Assembly (NCBI RefSeq): GCF_028769735.1
Contig: NC_088169.1
Location: forward strand, 44,111,229 to 44,175,228
Length of the DNA: 64,000 bases
Direction of reading: 5' to 3'
Origin: Zonotrichia leucophrys gambelii
Taxonomy: Eukaryota; Chordata; Aves; Passeriformes; Passerellidae
Part shown: one piece after another, positions 28,025-39,700 of the stretch
How the letters are laid out: each line of letters starts with the position of its first letter
How positions within the stretch are numbered: position 1 is the first letter of the stretch
Position numbers and translations under genes: made by a program
The notes under the pieces: generated by a model
Databases searched by the model: none
What the model was told of the DNA's origin: nothing
Seen by the model: only the letters and a program-made list of their open reading frames with translations

Positions 28025-30190
28025 AGCAGAAACCTTTAGCCTAGCAATTAAGCTGAAGTATGACAAAAGCATAGATCAGATTGTTTGCACTTAACTCATA
28101 GAGGACAAGTTATTATCTACCATTTCAATTCCAGTATAATAAAAATAATTCATCTAATGAGAAATGATAGATGAAACAACACAGTTCTGTTTCCTGTTGA
28201 AACCATAATTTTAAAAAACTCTAAGAAATCATTAAAAATAAAATAAATAATGCAGCCAAATTGGATTTTGCAGAGTTTGCTCTCTGAAACCTTAATGGCA
28301 ACTCAAAGAACTCAAAAACAAATAAGCTTCAGGCTCCATATTAAACTGCATTTTAGGTCCAAGCTGTGACAAAATTAACAAATAAGCAGTCTGAAATGAC
28401 ACCTCCTATAATTTCATATACAAAAAAAAAGAGGATATTTTATTATCACCTGTAAATATATTATATATATAATTAATTATTCTATAATAAATATATATTA
28501 CTAAAAATCAAGTCTTATCAACTTATTTATGAATATGAACAGTAAAAAGTAAATAATATCAAAATTACACATTTCAGCACAGATTAAGAATCACTCATTT
28601 TTTAGCTCTGGGTAATGCTAATCACATTACAGGGTAAAATAACCTGGGAAAATGCAGACTAAGAATAAAATTTGAAGGGATGCCTGAGGAAGGAAGATTG
28701 GAATTTTGCTACAGAAGCAATTGCTCTACAGGGTAAGTTTTAATGGGTCAAACATGATATATTAACTGAATTCTGAGGATTTTCACTCCATAAAGAAGAT
28801 AGAAGAAGACAGACATTGCAAGGCCTTGAGTAAAGAAGAATCTTCCAATGGCAGAAGGGAAGATGCTATTTAGAGGCAAACAAATAAATCTATACATACA
28901 AATGTGCTGAGATTTACCACATTTATCTGTATTTAGAATGTGAAATGTTTTATGTCATCTAACAATTGTCTACAAAATTATGAGATCTTGTTACTCTCTA
29001 TAATGAAGAAAATTAAAATGCTTGCTGTATTGAGAAGAATAGGAAGAGCTATAGAGAAAAAGGAATCAGAGTTCAAAGACTAGAAGAATAAAAGTAGGTG
29101 GTGATTCTGAACAGTTCACTTTCTATGATGTTCCATTTAACAATGATAATGAAGTATTTTCTGTATTTCTATATAATTACTATTCATTTAATCAAAGAAA
29201 AAAATAAATTTGCATATGGATTGTAGTTAGGCTAAATGAGGGGATTTTCCACCATAGGAGGCAGAGAAAGTCCCTAAAAGAAAAGAGGATTTCTTTAAAG
29301 GTCATCTGAAAAAAATGTGATTGTTGCAAGAAAAAATTATGTAAAGTGCATCAGTACACTGAAAAGCAATTGCGTTATATTCAATCATTAAACCAATTAA
29401 AAAAAAAATCAAGTTTTCTTAGTACTTAATGATGTAAATCTTTATATAGAATACATTCTGAGGATGTCTTTGCTATTTTCCCAGCCTTGTTGTACCTTGA
29501 AACCTGTAGGCATCTCCTGAATGATTTACACACATAGCTGCATTCTTCAATTCTTTTTCCTAAATGAAGAGGCTCCATATTGTATCAGAAATACTTTTTT
29601 TGATGCCAAAGTGTGTCACCTCCATGTCTGGATAATAAATAAGGTTTTCAACATAATCTGATAATATTACAATCATCCAAAGTATTACTGCTTCCTTATT
29701 GTCTATCAGCAATTTTATTAATGTTTAAACCATTATTTTACTAAAAATCATTGGTAAAAATATTAAATATTAAATAAGGCTGTTGAGAAACCTCTTCCTA
29801 AACAAATAAACTTGTGGTCCCATTTCATTATGATCAACTGTATCTTTCTCTTTGAGCAATCCTTGTGTTTTGTTTTACAAATCTCTACTTTCCCCAGCCT
29901 TCCTAATGATGTGGCAGTGTACCAAGGTCTTTATTGATGTCTAGAGAGATTAGATCAAGAATATTTTACTACTGTGAAAAAAAATCAATTATCCTGTCTA
30001 AGAATATAGTACCTATACTCAACACAATCTATCTTGGTTAAATGTGTGATGCATTTAATGCAGTCTCATCTAGCTGACTTAATTTTTGGTCAAGTATATT
30101 GTTCTAACTAGTTATAGCTTTTTTTTTAAATTATTTAATAGTTTTATTAATTGGAGTAAAAATGTATTTTATGTGAAGTCATACAAAACT

Positions 30191-30204
30191 AAAAAAAAAA
30201 AAAA
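30191..30204. repeat. Poly(A) run
   Basis: A 14-bp run of A without an identifiable retroposon body. Confidence 0.8.
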
Positions 30205-30512
30205 CCCTGCAATGATAATTAGGTGGTAAAGAAATATTTCATTACAAATATGTTTGTATATACACTTGTATATACACCTGTAAATTCACCAAGTATTTTC
30301 AGGACAGCATAAAATTCAGCTTAAAAAAGTTCTTTCTTTCCTCAGAGAAAATAACTATACTATATAATGGTACCAGAAAACACAGAGCTACTATGACATC
30401 AGTTTTACTGTAATGCTTCAAAGGATGCTAATTTTCCTTTTCTTGTATTTCCCAATCTACAATTTATTAGTTTTCTTTGTGCATTGCAAAAATGGTGCAA
30501 CCTGAATGATGC

Positions 30513-30600
30513 TGTCCTGGTTTAGGGCAGGACATGCTTAGACAAAAAGGAAAGGTGGCGTTCCACTAGTCCTTTGGAAGTTTTGCTTCTCTAAAAAAAG
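30513..30600 (+). mobile_element. Possible LTR 5'-end fragment
   Basis: TGTCCTGGTTTAGGGCAGG at 30513 resembles the TGTCCTGGTTT start of several avian endogenous-retrovirus LTRs. The similarity fades within about 90 bp, and no matching CA terminus, polyadenylation signal or target duplication is seen. It is either a truncated, old LTR or a chance likeness. Confidence 0.3.
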
Positions 30601-31151
30601 TCACATCTTTCACTTACTTTAAATTCACACTTAAGAATCCAACGGTATATTCCAAGTACAGTTTTCTAAATAATTATTGTTTTCTTTATTCTGCATATGA
30701 TTTATAGAAGTTAGAATGAGAATAATTTGCACTTGCATTGCTCTTAATTAACTACTACAGAGGGAGATTTAACTGGGGATTATAAATCAAGTTAGTTTCT
30801 TTGTAGCCATTAGCATCCTACATTAAGTCTCAGCTGCAAAACAGAACAAAATTCTTCTCACCAGCTGGGGCAGTTCTGTAATTGGTTCAATGCGCTGTAG
30901 GCACTTTTCCCAGGTTTCCAAACAGCATCCAGGGTAAAACAATACCCAGGGCAAAAATAAGACAGATATTAATCTTATACAAAAAATTTAAAATACAATC
31001 TCTAGGCCAGAGTATTATATGTATAAGAATATGCTAATTTATTCCAGGAAATAAATTTATTCTGTAAGTAATTTTTAAAGCTTCAATTTGCCAATTATTT
31101 CAGCAGTCCCTCTTTGTTTCTCTTTCAATCTTGATTTAACTGTGTAATTGC

Positions 31152-31173
31152 TGAACTGGAAATTTCCAGTTCA
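31152..31173. repeat. Perfect 22-bp palindrome with kappaB-like core
   Basis: Every position pairs with its mirror across 22 bp (TGAACTGGAAA followed by its exact reverse complement). The centre, GGAAATTTCC, resembles a symmetric NF-kappaB/Rel site. With 11-bp arms, fewer than one such palindrome is expected by chance in 64 kb. No gene nearby supports a regulatory role. Confidence 0.8.
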
Positions 31174-32742
31174 TTCTGGCTGACCTGCTGTCACCTAAGT
31201 TTACTAGTAATTGAATTATTGTCATAATTAAATTTCATTTCCACTGTACAATGAAGCCCAATCAAAGAATAAGGAATACCACAGAGCACATCCAAATTTC
31301 TAATACATTCTAAACATAACTTTTCATCAGTGTAGCATGTAGCTCAGCTTCTGACTAAGGAAGGAAGCTCTCTGATTTGTTACTCTTGCCCTGAAAGATG
31401 CCAGCAATATCACACTTCCATATACACTAAATTATGTATATTTATATTTATTGCTAACTGTTTGGCTTTCAAATATCACAAAACCCATTATTTTCAAATA
31501 CACTACATTGTGCATATTTTTATTTCTTGATAAAATTTTATTTGCTTTTCAAATATGACTAAAATCATTATTAACATCTTTGAAACAGATTAAGAAAACA
31601 ACATTAATTCTCTAGGAACTTTATCTGTTATTCATGTGATCACAGTTTACTGCACTTCATTCCTAATCCAATCATTTTGAAGAGAATTATTCTGAAGGAA
31701 TGTGTTGCCCATGTCATTATACAGCTTTTAATAAGTAGGTTAAACATTATTCCAAAAATAAACTATTGAAAAGTAGGTAAAGCATATGCTTCTAGCAGTG
31801 AAAAAAATTTTTACCTTTGGGACTACTTGGTGTAAGGGATTTTTAAAACTCTGTACTAGGATATACTTGATTGATAATATTTAGAAAATTTTTATTACAT
31901 GAGATTTATTTCACAACATCTAACTACTTTATCAGAATAGAAAAATTTTTATATGAACTTTATTCTAGTTTAGTCCTTTTAGAAATAGGCTACAACTGTA
32001 GTCAGTTGATTGCTAATGTTAACGATGACATAATTGTAACAGATATTCTTGATTACTCTCTAAAGCTGACTGCAGCTGAATAACTGAAGAAATAGCAATT
32101 TCTCCCTCAATAGCTGAAAATGATGAATCTACTTGAACAAAAATAGTCTAAATATTTACGTAAGCATATTTTTCATATAAATCAATATCATATAGAAAAT
32201 ATTATTTAAATATTTATTATTGGAATATATTTACAGTAACAGTCTGTTCATCAAATCCAATTATATTCAGAGAAGTTTTTTTTATTATATATTTATCACT
32301 TTGTTTTCATTTTGTTTCCATGTAGTTTTTGGTTTTTTTTAATTCTGGCACTGATTACCTCAGTTTATTTCCCATTTCTAGTTTTATCTTAATATATATT
32401 AACATTTTTTATTAACTGATACATACTGCAAGGTCTGGCATCTGAAAATTTGACTAATATTTCAGCAATAAGAATGTGCAAGCTACAATTTTCACCATTC
32501 TTTTTAAAATGCTGTAGTTAATTCATTTTCATTAAACAGATGATATCTCTCACAGCTGTAGCAAAAGTTTGCCATAAAGAGCTTTTTTTTTACTAGTTTG
32601 TTTCAAAAGCTGCATATAGCCAGAGGGTTATAAGGAAAGCACTTTCAAATTCAGCAAATAAGAATCCAAACTATACTCAGGGGAAAGTAATGTGTTGAAG
32701 TTCCCTAGTTACAGATGGTGCATTTACTAAGTAACCCCAATT

Positions 32743-32746
32743 CTTT
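32743..32746. repeat. Target-site duplication CTTT, left copy
   Basis: The four bases immediately before the LTR match the four immediately after it (33381-33384). The 4-bp size is typical of class I (ERV1, gammaretrovirus-like) integration. An intact duplication means the LTR still sits where it integrated. Confidence 0.7.
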
Positions 32747-32870
32747 TGTCTGGGTTTATCTCGGCTGTTTGAGGGGCCTGGGAGGCCCGGAGGTGGCCCG
32801 GAGGTGGCCTTGACGCAGCCCGCGTATCAAAGGACGAGAAGAGGCTTCAGTTCTTCTTTCTGGTTTTATG

Positions 32871-32876
32871 TTTATT
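32871..32876 (-). promoter_or_regulatory. LTR polyadenylation signal AATAAA
   Basis: TTTATT on the plus strand gives AATAAA in the LTR's own orientation, downstream of its TATA box at a distance normal for the R region. Confidence 0.65.
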
Positions 32877-32972
32877 AATTGTTTATCTAAAAGATGTTCT
32901 TTCAGCCAGACAGAGATCTGCTCAGCAGTCAGCCATGGGCACACTCCGTCCCCCTCCGGGGCAGGCACCTAT

Positions 32973-32979
32973 CTTTATA
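32973..32979 (-). promoter_or_regulatory. LTR TATA box
   Basis: CTTTATA on the plus strand reads TATAAAG in LTR orientation, preceded by GGG. It is the likely core promoter of the solo LTR. Transcription would run leftward into unique DNA. Confidence 0.6.
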
Positions 32980-33380
32980 CCCTTTGCTACGTATACAATA
33001 TTTATCATTTTTCCCCAATACCATCTATTGTTATAACTCGGTGTACTCTTAGTAATAACCAATAGAAAGGTGCCACCGTGGCCAAAGAAGATGGAGGAGA
33101 GGAGGAAGAAGGAGGAGGACAGGACACACCCCAATTCCTCCATCTTACTCCTCTAAACCCCCCTGTACATAAATCTTAAACCTTGTGTCTCACCCTCTAA
33201 TTAACTAATCTTTCCACCCTTCACCCCGGTGAGGCCCTGTGAAGCCCTCATCCTTGTCGTCTCCTGTGTAGGGTTAAAGTCCAGCTACCAGACACTTCTG
33301 GCAGCATTCCAGGAGTCCCGAGACCCCCAAGCTGGTCTCGGAGGCTCAGCATCTTAGGACTGAGATATTGAGATCCGACA

Positions 33381-33384
33381 CTTT
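33381..33384. repeat. Target-site duplication CTTT, right copy
   Basis: This is identical to 32743-32746 and marks the right boundary of the 634-bp solo LTR. Confidence 0.7.
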
Positions 33385-35529
33385 TGAACTAAAGACTGTT
33401 AGAAATTTAAATCTCAGGTGAAAGAGTTACCCACTAGGATACAAAAATAAAGCGTAGGAAGCCCATTTCCACTTTTACCTAATAAAAATAATAATAGTAA
33501 GAACATGGACATGAAAGGTGATCTACAACAATGCAGAGTAGGGAATCCTAGTATCTCAGAGAAATGTGTAGAAAATCTCACAGCAAGCTGCAGCCAGCAC
33601 TGTATGGATGGGGACACCAATACTGACTCAACCAGCCTTACTACTCCCAGCCTGTGTCATTTCTCTCTTGGTCAAAAGAGTTCTGTTAAGTCAATTTTAC
33701 CATCAGCAATGGGATACCAATTTCTCAGACCAAAGCTAACTGTACTATGATTTATGTGGGTATTAGGGACAGGGATTTGAGACTGGAGCTGGACATTGCC
33801 CTCAACAACGGCTTGGTGCAGCAGGGGATGCCCTTGTGGCCGGCATTGCGCAGGTTTCTGCTAAATCCTAAAATGTGAGTGCATGGGGATTAGACTTGGC
33901 AAAATATTTAGGCAATAAATTATGAATAGGATAAGAAATAAAAAATCTCTGGTTCCCTAATAGAAGGCATTGTTGTGGACTTGTTCCTTTCTATGATGGT
34001 TTTTCATGGGAAAAAAGGTACAGAAACTGGAGGAAGAGAAGGGTAATCTAGAAAAACACAGAGATAATAGAAGTGTTCCCACTGGGAACCAGAGGTCTTG
34101 GGTGGGGATGCATAGTCCTCTTCCTCCCCCAATACTGATGAGGGGGTTTTATTGCTTTCCCAGGTATAAGCAGCTTAATCACAGTAACCAAAGAGAGCAA
34201 GGGGAGGAGAAGGCAAGCAGGTCTGTGTCTGAGGCTGTCCAAGGAATGTGGCTGGAGGAGTGCAGCTCCTGCCACGGAGCCTGAGGGGCTGCAGTGGTGT
34301 CTCAGCCCCTGCTCATGTACCCTGCTGGCATTACACAATCTGGTTGTTTGCATATTCTGAGTAAGAGGCACAGGAGAAATACCAAGAAGATATTCTCAAG
34401 AGGTCAAAACAACATAAAAGGCTTTACTGAAAACTTTAGGAAAATCAGAAACCTTTGGCAAATTCACTTAACATATGACACTTCTCAAAGCATTAATTTA
34501 GCAAACTTTAAGCCCATTTGATTTTAGGTTATTCAAAAATTTCATGAAATCATTCATTTTAAAATTTAGCAGTGGTGGCTAAGTGAAAAGGCTACATAAA
34601 ATCAAGTTTTATGAAGAAAGCCTGTCTGGATTACTGATTTTCTCTTTACAACATAACTGAGACACTCTGTTCACTCTTTAGACCACTGAGGTATACTGAA
34701 TATTCATTAGACTATGATATATGCAAGGGTATTTAGAATATTTCCGCCCCTGGAGACAGTATCTAGATTAGAAAACTCTAGCATGTTTTAGCAATTCCCC
34801 TCAAATTTACATTTTGTACCTATTGAGAGACTCATCTATTAATTCAAGGCAAAACTGTTTAGTGTAGTCACTAGCTTTTCATGTTTCTGCTCCAATGTAA
34901 AACAAAAGAGCTGAAATTGATGGAATTTACAACATTGTACACTTTAAACAAGTAATCGTATTTTTTTTTTGCTCTGCACACTGCTAATAAAGGACAATGT
35001 TGCTCAACAGAAAAACTAAATTAATTTTGTGTATAGTATATTAATCAACACAGGAAATTCCTTTTATTTAATAAATTCCAAATGTTCAACAAGTCTGCTG
35101 TGATGAATTCTAAAATCTATTAGAAAAAAATTTATTGACTAAGTGGTAGGTATATAGATAGTGGATAAAATGGGGAGTTTACTTGAGGTTTTTTTGGATG
35201 GGTTAAGAGTAATGTATTTGCTGTCATTGCAAAACAACAATAGCTCCAAAGAGAAACAAATTGTTTTTCCATGTCTGAAATCACCTGATTTGTTTTGTAA
35301 ATATTTAATTTCAACTACATTTATTAAAAAATAAGAGGTGTTAAATTGAATAAAATACCGTGAATGTGAGGAAAAATAGCAAAATTATTCTGTCATATCT
35401 TTTCTACAATCTGTTAATGAACTGGATAAACTCAGAGATGATCTTTTAGTAAGGGAGAAGATGAAAATAAATTATATACTTATTAAATATCTTTTTCCTG
35501 CTTTTCAATGAATATATACATGGAAAATA
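33385..35529. other. Inter-LTR stretch, no gene recognised
   Basis: About 2.1 kb lies between the two solo LTRs. Parts (about 33760-33860 and 34050-34330) are noticeably richer in G and C than the rest of the window and include AGGGGCTG / CAGCCCCT arms near 34284-34310. No retroviral gag, pol or env similarity was found, which argues against this being the body of a provirus. The open frames of 75-107 codons around 34006-34521 on both strands have no recognisable domain. A decayed LTR or other old repeat could be hidden here. Confidence 0.45.
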
Positions 35530-35533
35530 GCAG
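35530..35533. repeat. Target-site duplication GCAG, left copy
   Basis: GCAG directly before the LTR matches GCAG at 36086-36089 directly after it. The next two bases (TG) also match on both sides, but the left pair belongs to the LTR's own terminal TG. Confidence 0.7.
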
Positions 35534-35804
35534 TGTAAATGAGCCTTGCTTGGTCGTATCTTATGCAAGCTGTTACCACTCTAGAGCTCAGTCCCCAAGG
35601 GGACTGGGTGCTAGAAGCCAGCTCACTCTCAGACTAAGGCTGTGGGTTAGCCCCTAGCAAGCAGGGAGATATTCAGCTCTTAGTGATTAGGCAGCTCTTG
35701 TGATTTCAGCTTTGCTTGCTAGGTAGCTTTTCCCTTGGCTTAAGGCTCCAGCAGACGGTAGAGAGAGGAGAAGCAGAAGACGCCGGCTGTTCCACGAGTA
35801 TGGC

Positions 35805-35810
35805 TTTATT
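35805..35810 (-). promoter_or_regulatory. LTR polyadenylation signal AATAAA
   Basis: In LTR orientation the context is ACAATAAAGCC, about 60 nt after the TATA box. This is consistent with the R region of this LTR. Confidence 0.7.
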
Positions 35811-35871
35811 GTAGGGTCTGTGAAGGGTCTCAGCTCTTCTTCTTCCGAGTTAGTAGGGGTACAGTATGCTA

Positions 35872-35879
35872 CTTTTATA
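35872..35879 (-). promoter_or_regulatory. LTR TATA box
   Basis: TATAAAAG is read on the minus strand, preceded by GGG. It is a good match to a core promoter and is intact in this copy. Confidence 0.65.
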
Positions 35880-36085
35880 CCCTTGGCTTGGATCTAATTC
35901 TGACTAATGGCAAAGGTGTTAGGTGACCATAAGTGACTAATGGTAGGGTTTAACACAATATTGCCTTACATGGCTATAGCGATAAGGTACAAGGTGGATG
36001 TCCCTGGAGACAGGAAACTTCTTTGCCACTGTGTCAGCATTCTATTCTCCAAGGGGCCCTGGCTAAACCTGAGGGGTGTACTACA

Positions 36086-36089
36086 GCAG
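36086..36089. repeat. Target-site duplication GCAG, right copy
   Basis: It pairs with 35530-35533 and fixes the right edge of the 552-bp solo LTR. Confidence 0.7.
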
Positions 36090-36621
36090 TGGTGGTTTGT
36101 ATTCACTTGTTTCTGATAAGTCAGCCTTGGTGAAAATCTGAGCTTCTACTTAACCACCTGCTCACTCTCGTTCTTCAGCAGGGTTTGGGTAGAAAATAGA
36201 ATGGAAATGGCAAAGCAAAGGTAGATATCTAGACAATGAGATTGCTACTAATTATTCTCTTGGGAAAAAAAAAATCAATTTGGGCAAAACAAACTTAATT
36301 TATTGCCTGTTAATTTTTTAATCACCATTTCAAGTAGAAGTAGGCAAAAAAAATCAGCACTAAATCAGCACCTATCTTCCCCATTTTCTCAGGATCTGCT
36401 TCACTCCCTCACTCTCCGAATGCAATAATTTTGAAAAGACTCAGCTACACTGCAGTGTCTAAACATCTTTTGAGAGAAATCTTGAGGGTGAAAGGGTGGA
36501 GATGCCCAGTGTTTCACCTTTAGTTAGACCACATATTTCTGAGAAGTGAAAGTTCAGACTTAACTGTGTCTTTGGAATGTCCTATTATTGCTTCTTGACA
36601 ATTTCTCAAGTGCTTGACACT

Positions 36622-36759
36622 TGGGGTTTTTTGTGTTGTTGTTTTTTTTGTTGTTGTCTTTGGTTTGGTTTTTGTTTTGTTTGTTTGCTTGGGTTTTTTT
36701 GTTTGTTTGTTTTTTGTGGGGTTTTTTTTCTTTTTCTTTTTTTTTCTTTTTGGTTGGTT
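36622..36759. repeat. T/G-rich low-complexity tract (GTTT/GTT units)
   Basis: About 138 bp consist almost wholly of T and G with irregular GTTT, GTT and TTTC units and long T runs, ending in a TTTTTCTTTTTC stretch. The complementary strand is A/C-rich. It is probably a decayed (GTTT)n microsatellite. All open frames across it are low-complexity artefacts. Confidence 0.85.
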
Positions 36760-39700
36760 TGATTATTTTAATTAAAAGAAGCCTAAGCAACATTTCTGGT
36801 AACTAGCCTGATAATAATCTACTGAACTCAGATGTCTAAAGCAGGAAAGATATTGCCTCTAAGTTGCTAAAGGCTGCTCAGACAGGAAAGGAGGGCAGTT
36901 ACATTTAATATTAGTGGAGTGCTTAAATTCTGGCAGTTAGCAAATGAAATGTCTTAGTACATCTAAAAGCCTGTCTCTAATTTTAATTCTACCCTCACTG
37001 AAGTGAATTATAAACCTCACAGGGCTCCCTAGTGTGTTCAAACAAACTTATGAATGATTCATTCCATGTGTTTGTGTTTCTCATTTTTCCTACGTCAGTT
37101 TTGATTTGTTTCCAAGACTTGTCTTGCTTTGTTTTGATGGTTGATTTTTGGAACAATGCTATTTCCTCTTGCCGGATTTATTTTCTTTTCTGTCTGATTT
37201 TATTTATTTATTTCTGCTCTTTTAGCTTCACTAATGTTCAAGGGCTCCACACAATGCTTCATGATGCCTCATAACTTTTGTGATCTCATTTGTGGCTTTT
37301 CTAACCGATCAATAAAACATTATTTCTGCCCGACACACTACAAAACCTAACATTTGTTTAAACCTCAAGGAAAGGCTATATCTAATGGGTCTTACAAATG
37401 ACATTTCAGCTGTTGCAGACTTGTACAATTTAAACTTTTGAAGACTACTTCTTTGCCTTTTATGCTGTATCAAAAACATCCATGCAATCCCACAGTAAAG
37501 AATTAAAAATTATCACACATAAAATATGTCAATATCTTATGCTTGGTATTTTCTTGCATGTAAAGAGATTCAGTATTAAGAGGTGGAAAACAGAATTCCT
37601 CTGATAGGCCTTAGTGCAACATTTTATTCTTTTCACATATAAAAATGAGAAAATACTTCCTTTTACTATATTTTCAAAATACGATTCCTGCTTTTCCTTT
37701 GGAATTTCTTGGGATTTTTAAAATCTCTATACACTATTAAAGTTTTTTGTACCTCTACTAAGATTTCATTGATAACAATAGAATACTTTTTTCAATATGT
37801 AATATTTCCTATTTATAAATTTCTTAAGGGCTTAAGCGGGGAAACCAAATGGAAAAGTTTGGAAAGTTTCCTGTTAGCATCAGGGTGCTTGTATTAGAAG
37901 TCTCTATGACCAAAACAGAAACTAAGAAGGCTCCCTCCAAAATCCCCACTGTTTAACTTGCTAAACATGGATTTTGAAAGTGGGAGCTATATGACTGCTT
38001 TTTTTCACTAAGATTTTAATGTAGCTCATATATCTAAAAATACTGATGTATTTGACTATTCAAATACCCAAATTAGTATTTTAATAAAATTATTTAGATA
38101 ACTCTAGAAATTAATGTAAAAATTCATTGGATCCTAATTTAAAAAAATATTAAAGGAATATTAAAAGCAGAAAATAAACAAAATATACTTCACTCACTGA
38201 CCTACAAGGGAAATCTGATCATGAAAACATATGTATGCAAAGAAATTATATTCCTGTTCTTTTATCAATTAATTTATTCACAGCTCAGTGCCCTAAACAT
38301 AACAATGCAAATTTTTATTGAGCCTCTCAGTGTGTGAAGTAGGTACTTAATGGCCATGCTGAAAGACAAGAAGCATTATTTTAAGATAATCTTATTTATA
38401 GTCGCAAATGAACAAACCACATAGATTAAAAATGTCATAAGAAAAAATGCCAAGCTGATAAGTTAATGAAAGGAGAAATGAGGTCACCTGAACTCTTGTT
38501 CTATTGAAGTAAATTAATGCATAACAAATATAGAAACTGTCCATGCCATCCTTTTTATGAGCTGGAGGTGAAAGAAGACAGATGCACACTCCTTCTGCTC
38601 AGAGCAAGCAAGAAAGATGGGATAATGCTGTCTTTCTCATTGAGAAGTTGTGTGAAAATTGGTCATTTCCTGCCAAACAGATCAGATTAGGTCCTGTGAT
38701 CACTAAATTTGAGGATATTTTCTCCCCATTTGATTTGCCTACATTTCTTTCTCAATATAGGTTGTTCATAGGCATTCTACATTTTTGTCTACAGAACAAT
38801 AAATCTTAATACCAAAGTCACTGGGAGTTCTTGGCACAACAGTTTCAAGATTTGACCTTAGAATGAACCTTTAATAAAACAATGTATTTCCTGGTGACCA
38901 ACATGGGCTAGCTGAGGATCCAGTCCCTCCGGATCACTGCAGAATGTCCAGCATGTAAATGTAAATGTAGCCTGGGAGACTACACATCCATTTTACATCC
39001 TAAGATGAGAAATGGAGATCCAGAGAAATGAAAGAAAGATACATGAAAACTTTGGTCTATATGACAGATATTTATGGATGTACAATCTCATTCTACTAGA
39101 TTAGATCCAATGAAGCACTTTAGGTTTTTTCCTACCATATAATCCCATGCAGATGTTATAGGAGATAAAGAAAAGTCTTCAGTCTTGCTGAAGATCTTTT
39201 TATAGAACATTCCTCTATGGAAGTCTGAATAAAAAATATCAAAACCCACTATTTTCTAATGCTGATTAAGAAAATCTTTGCTCATTAATTAAGGTGTGCC
39301 CCAGCATGGAATGTGTGAACACTACAGTTTGCAGATTTTGAGGTAAACTTGGTCTAAATCTATTACACGGTTCAAGGAATGGACCTGGACTTTCCTAGGA
39401 GCTCTCATGAAACTGAGGCCTTCTTATCAGTAAGGCCGAAAATATATTTAGAAGAGCTTGCTCTTATATGGTGGAATGTAAATAATCCATTCCACTCTAG
39501 ACTAGACTACTAGTGACTGATTGGTTATGCTCCAAGCTTTTATTGTGGATGACATATATTCATAAAATACACTCAGGCTTTTACTTAGCTTCCACCAGTG
39601 CAGGATATTTTATCTCTAAATAAAATTACTGTTATGAGAAATCTACATAATATTGTTGAGGAGAGAATTTTTCACTGGTCCTGATATTATGACAGGGTTT

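Larger units (their letters stand above)
14643..32746. other. AT-rich non-coding stretch, no gene recognised
   Basis: About 18 kb has no supportable coding region and only one possible mobile-element fragment (30513-30600). Visible features are a GT microsatellite (17582-17634), several A or T runs, a candidate conserved block (22820-23700), a C-rich tract with quadruplex potential on the minus strand (26943-26964), a GC-rich hairpin (27990-28024) and a 22-bp perfect palindrome (31152-31173). Open frames around 17078-17711 are artefacts of the GT/CA repeat. Confidence 0.6.
32747..33380 (-). mobile_element. Solo LTR of an endogenous retrovirus (634 bp)
   Basis: On the minus strand the block begins TGTCGGATCTC and ends AACCCAGACA, with TG...CA termini and a flanking CTTT duplication on both sides. 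It is clearly more GC-rich than its surroundings and contains CpG, as a relatively young element would. In minus-strand order it shows a TATAAAG box at 32973-32979 and AATAAA at 32871-32876, about 100 nt apart, which is consistent with a U3-R-U5 layout. No retroviral gene flanks it, so it is a solo LTR. It is not similar to the LTR at 35534-36085. The 4-bp duplication points to an ERV1-like family by inference, and I cannot name the family. Short open frames inside it are not genes. Confidence 0.85.
35534..36085 (-). mobile_element. Solo LTR of an endogenous retrovirus (552 bp)
   Basis: On the minus strand the element starts TGTAGTACACCCCTCAGG and ends CTCATTTACA, with TG...CA ends and a perfect GCAG duplication outside both ends. 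In its own orientation TATAAAAG lies at 35872-35879 and AATAAA at 35805-35810, about 60 nt apart, a compact U3-R-U5 arrangement. No internal retroviral genes are attached. It shares orientation and the 4-bp duplication size with the LTR at 32747-33380 but not sequence, so the two are separate insertions and not the ends of one provirus. ERV1-like by inference from the duplication length; the family name is unknown to me. Confidence 0.85.

Noticed and set aside
34006..34371. Overlapping 75-107 codon frames in the GC-richer inter-LTR segment
   Set aside because: They occur on both strands without domains. The higher GC lowers stop-codon frequency.
32747..36085. The two LTRs as ends of a single 3.3-kb provirus
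   Set aside because: The LTR sequences are unrelated, each has its own target duplication, and no retroviral genes lie between them.
36560..36806. Lys/Gln/Asn-rich and Phe/Cys-rich open frames on opposite strands
   Set aside because: They are readings of the T/G low-complexity tract.
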